From Planctomycetaceae bacterium (GTDB lineage Bacteria > Planctomycetota > Planctomycetia > Pirellulales > Pirellulaceae), in NCBI GenBank assembly GCA_003455945.1, contig DMPQ01000087.1:8474-15841 (forward strand): a stretch of DNA of 7,368 bases, read 5' to 3'. Shown piece by piece: positions 5,826 through 7,368 of this stretch. The notes below the pieces were generated by a model. It was not told where the DNA came from, did not search any database, and worked only from the letters and a program-made list of their open reading frames with translations. The first letter of the stretch is position 1, and each line of letters begins with the position of its first letter. The translations under genes and the position numbers were made by a program.

Positions 5826-7265
5826 GTGAGCTCGATCTCGATGCTGCTGCAGCCCGATTCGGTCAGTCGTCTCGCCGGCGACAACCCGACGTCCGACTCG
5901 TTTCGCCTCGTTCGCCCGGTCGCATTCGCGGGCGATCGCTCAGCGCCGGAAACGTCCCCCGCGGCGACCGTTGCCGACGGCACCGCTCGACGACCCGCGT
6001 CGACTCGACACGGCATCGTTCGGCCCGGAGCGATTCGGGGACTGTTGGTCGTCGGCCTGCTGCTGACTGCCGTGATGCTCGTCGTCTGCGGCGGCGGGTT
6101 GTTGCTGCTGAGTCGAAGCGGAGCGAGCGGCGATCCGGGTCAGACGCTAACCGGCTACGGCGTACCGATGTCGCTGCCGGAGAGTTTCGGGCCGCTGACC
6201 GTCTCGGGGCTTCCGATGCCGCTGAGCGAACGTGTTCCGATGCGCGATCTGGCCTACAGTCCCGACGGGAAGCATCTGTTCGCCGCCGGTACGCTCGGCG
6301 TCGGAGTCTGGAGCGACGGTGCGACCGAGGCGCGAATGCTCGTCTCGGGGCCTCTCTTCCGCAACGTCGAGTTCTCTCCCGGGGGGCGCTACGCGGCCGC
6401 GACCGGCGACTCGCTGACGGTTCTCGATCTGACGACGCTCGAGCAGGTCCTCGATCCCGCGACTCTTCTGCCGACCTCGGTGGAGTATGGTGCTTGCAAC
6501 GCCTTTTCGTCCGACGACCGCCTGCTGGCGGTCACCTGTCGAGAAGCAGGGGTCGATTCGTGGCGGATCGTCGTCATCGACCTGGCGAGCGGCGAAGTTC
6601 GACAGACGCTGAAGACCGGTGACGGCGGGCCGATTCCGTGGGTCGGTTTCCTGGCGGGCGATCGGCGTCTGGTGTCGTACACCGATCAGACGGTCGTCGA
6701 CGGCGACGAGCTGCCGGGGAACTTCGTCGTCTGGGACATCGAGTCGGGGCAAGGGGTCAACGGCGCGCTCAATTTTCTGGCCGGTTACTTCGAAGAGGGA
6801 GTGCTCTCGCCCGATCGCACGCAGGTGCTGCTCGCCACCACCATCAGCACCGTCACGTGGGAGCCCTTGGTGCAGGATGCTCCGGTCGAAACTCTCATGG
6901 GACTCAATCAAGTCGCCGCCTACACGAGCACGCCGGACGTGATTCTCAGTCGCTCGATGTTCGACGGACTGGCGACAATGCGTCTGGGGGATGGCGGGAG
7001 CAAACCGCTAACGGGCGAGCTCGGCAAGCTGGCTTACGGAGTGACGCGCGACGGCTCGCTCCTGGCCGCCGATGTCCCGTGGATCTCGTCCGCTTCCTCG
7101 CCGACGATTCGAGTCGTCGAGCTGCCGAGTGGAAAGGTGCGTCACGAGTTCACCGGTCATTCGGCTCCGAGTCTGCTGGTCGCGGTCCGTCCCGACGGTC
7201 GCGAAGCAGCGTCGCTCGATCTGTACAACCATCTGCGGCGCTGGTCGATTCCGGCGAAGCGGTGA
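5826..7265 (+). CDS. Single-pass membrane protein with WD40/TolB-like beta-propeller domain
   Basis: Function unknown; beta-propellers of this sort usually bind proteins or ligands. The 479-aa product begins with about 65 polar, Ser/Pro/Arg-rich residues (probably cytoplasmic). One membrane helix follows at about 71-95 (GLLVVGLLLTAVMLVVCGGG), then a C-terminal globular domain expected outside the membrane. Repeating blade signatures include DLAYSPDGKHLFAAG (141-155), VEFSPGGRYAAATG (181-194), AFSSDDRLLAVTC (226-238), FVVWDIESG (300-308) and a closing blade, FTGHSAPSL then AVRPDG and LRRWSI (442-475), closest to a WD40 repeat. The blades are degenerate and WD dipeptides are rare. The start is uncertain: GTG 5826 gives the longest reading, while ATG 5841 would remove 5 residues; neither has a good Shine-Dalgarno. 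It lies alone after a non-coding gap, so no operon link to the nuclease gene is evident. Confidence 0.78.
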   Translation: MSSISMLLQPDSVSRLAGDNPTSDSFRLVRPVAFAGDRSAPETSPAATVADGTARRPASTRHGIVRPGAIRGLLVVGLLLTAVMLVVCGGGLLLLSRSGASGDPGQTLTGYGVPMSLPESFGPLTVSGLPMPLSERVPMRDLAYSPDGKHLFAAGTLGVGVWSDGATEARMLVSGPLFRNVEFSPGGRYAAATGDSLTVLDLTTLEQVLDPATLLPTSVEYGACNAFSSDDRLLAVTCREAGVDSWRIVVIDLASGEVRQTLKTGDGGPIPWVGFLAGDRRLVSYTDQTVVDGDELPGNFVVWDIESGQGVNGALNFLAGYFEEGVLSPDRTQVLLATTISTVTWEPLVQDAPVETLMGLNQVAAYTSTPDVILSRSMFDGLATMRLGDGGSKPLTGELGKLAYGVTRDGSLLAADVPWISSASSPTIRVVELPSGKVRHEFTGHSAPSLLVAVRPDGREAASLDLYNHLRRWSIPAKR

Positions 7266-7312
7266 TCGGCCGATGACGAGAGGTCGGGGGGACGCGATCG
7301 GCGGGAATGCCG

Positions 7313-7362
7313 GGAGGCACGGAGTCGCTGAGAGCGACACTGAGGGAAGTCCGGAGGCACGG
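7313..7362. repeat. Direct repeat pair GGAGGCACGG flanking a hairpin
   Basis: Two exact copies of GGAGGCACGG (7313-7322 and 7353-7362) are offset by exactly 40 bp in the non-coding sequence after the propeller gene. A compact stem-loop lies between them. The second copy is close to the window end, so more units could follow. Confidence 0.4.
7324..7338. terminator. Compact stem-loop downstream of the propeller gene
   Basis: GTCGCT (7324-7329) and AGCGAC (7333-7338) form a perfect 6-bp stem with a 3-nt GAG loop, 58 bp after the stop codon. No T-run follows, so it may be a terminator, an RNA 3'-end structure or part of the surrounding repeat unit. Confidence 0.3.
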
Positions 7363-7368
7363 TCGGAG

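Noticed and set aside
5660..6622. 320-codon + strand open frame overlapping the propeller gene
   Set aside because: Extremely Arg/Ser-rich product typical of an out-of-frame reading; the overlapping frame has a membrane helix and propeller blades.
1..7368. Insertion sequence, prophage or integron features
   Set aside because: No transposase, integrase, terminal inverted repeats with target duplications, or tRNA-associated attachment site could be found.

Overview
This is a GC-rich bacterial chromosomal window with five protein-coding genes: one truncated at the left edge and four complete. No tRNA, rRNA, CRISPR array or insertion sequence is visible. The mix of genes suggests a large-genome environmental bacterium: a kinase/PP2C signalling pair, RmuC, a membrane-anchored beta-propeller protein with a short cytoplasmic N-terminus, GTG/TTG-rich starts and weak Shine-Dalgarno signals. 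A planctomycete would fit, but this is inference from style and not a phylogenetic result.

Left part (1-2714, + strand): the 3' portion of a PP2C-type Ser/Thr phosphatase gene is followed, with essentially no gap, by a kinase-like protein. That protein has a kinase domain, a Cys/His zinc-binding knuckle, a two-helix membrane hairpin, coiled coils and a tandem helix-hairpin-helix (HhH) DNA-binding module (YegI/COG4248 type). The two genes look translationally linked and form a reversible phosphorylation switch. In known relatives (E. coli yegI-yegK-yegL and the TerY-P triads) the third partner is a VWA-domain protein. If present here, it would lie just left of the window.

Middle part (2756-5607): on the minus strand, convergent to the kinase, is rmuC, encoding a membrane-anchored coiled-coil DNA-recombination-limiting protein. 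Its stop codon is 41 bp from the kinase stop, and a small hairpin lies between them. Diverging from rmuC across a 278-bp non-coding region is a + strand gene for a PD-(D/E)XK nuclease-fold protein (NucS/DUF91-like core) with an unrecognised C-terminal region.

Right part (5608-7368): a 218-bp non-coding stretch with an imperfect inverted repeat leads to a single-pass membrane protein with a WD40/TolB-like beta-propeller. The window closes with about 100 bp of non-coding sequence holding a compact hairpin and a 10-bp direct repeat.

Together, a phospho-switch with a DNA-binding kinase, RmuC and a nuclease-fold protein lie side by side. This points to a DNA-damage or foreign-DNA response neighbourhood, but functional linkage beyond the kinase/phosphatase pair is inference. 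The palindrome CGATCG is strikingly frequent throughout (23 copies by hand count), which looks like a genome-wide signature.
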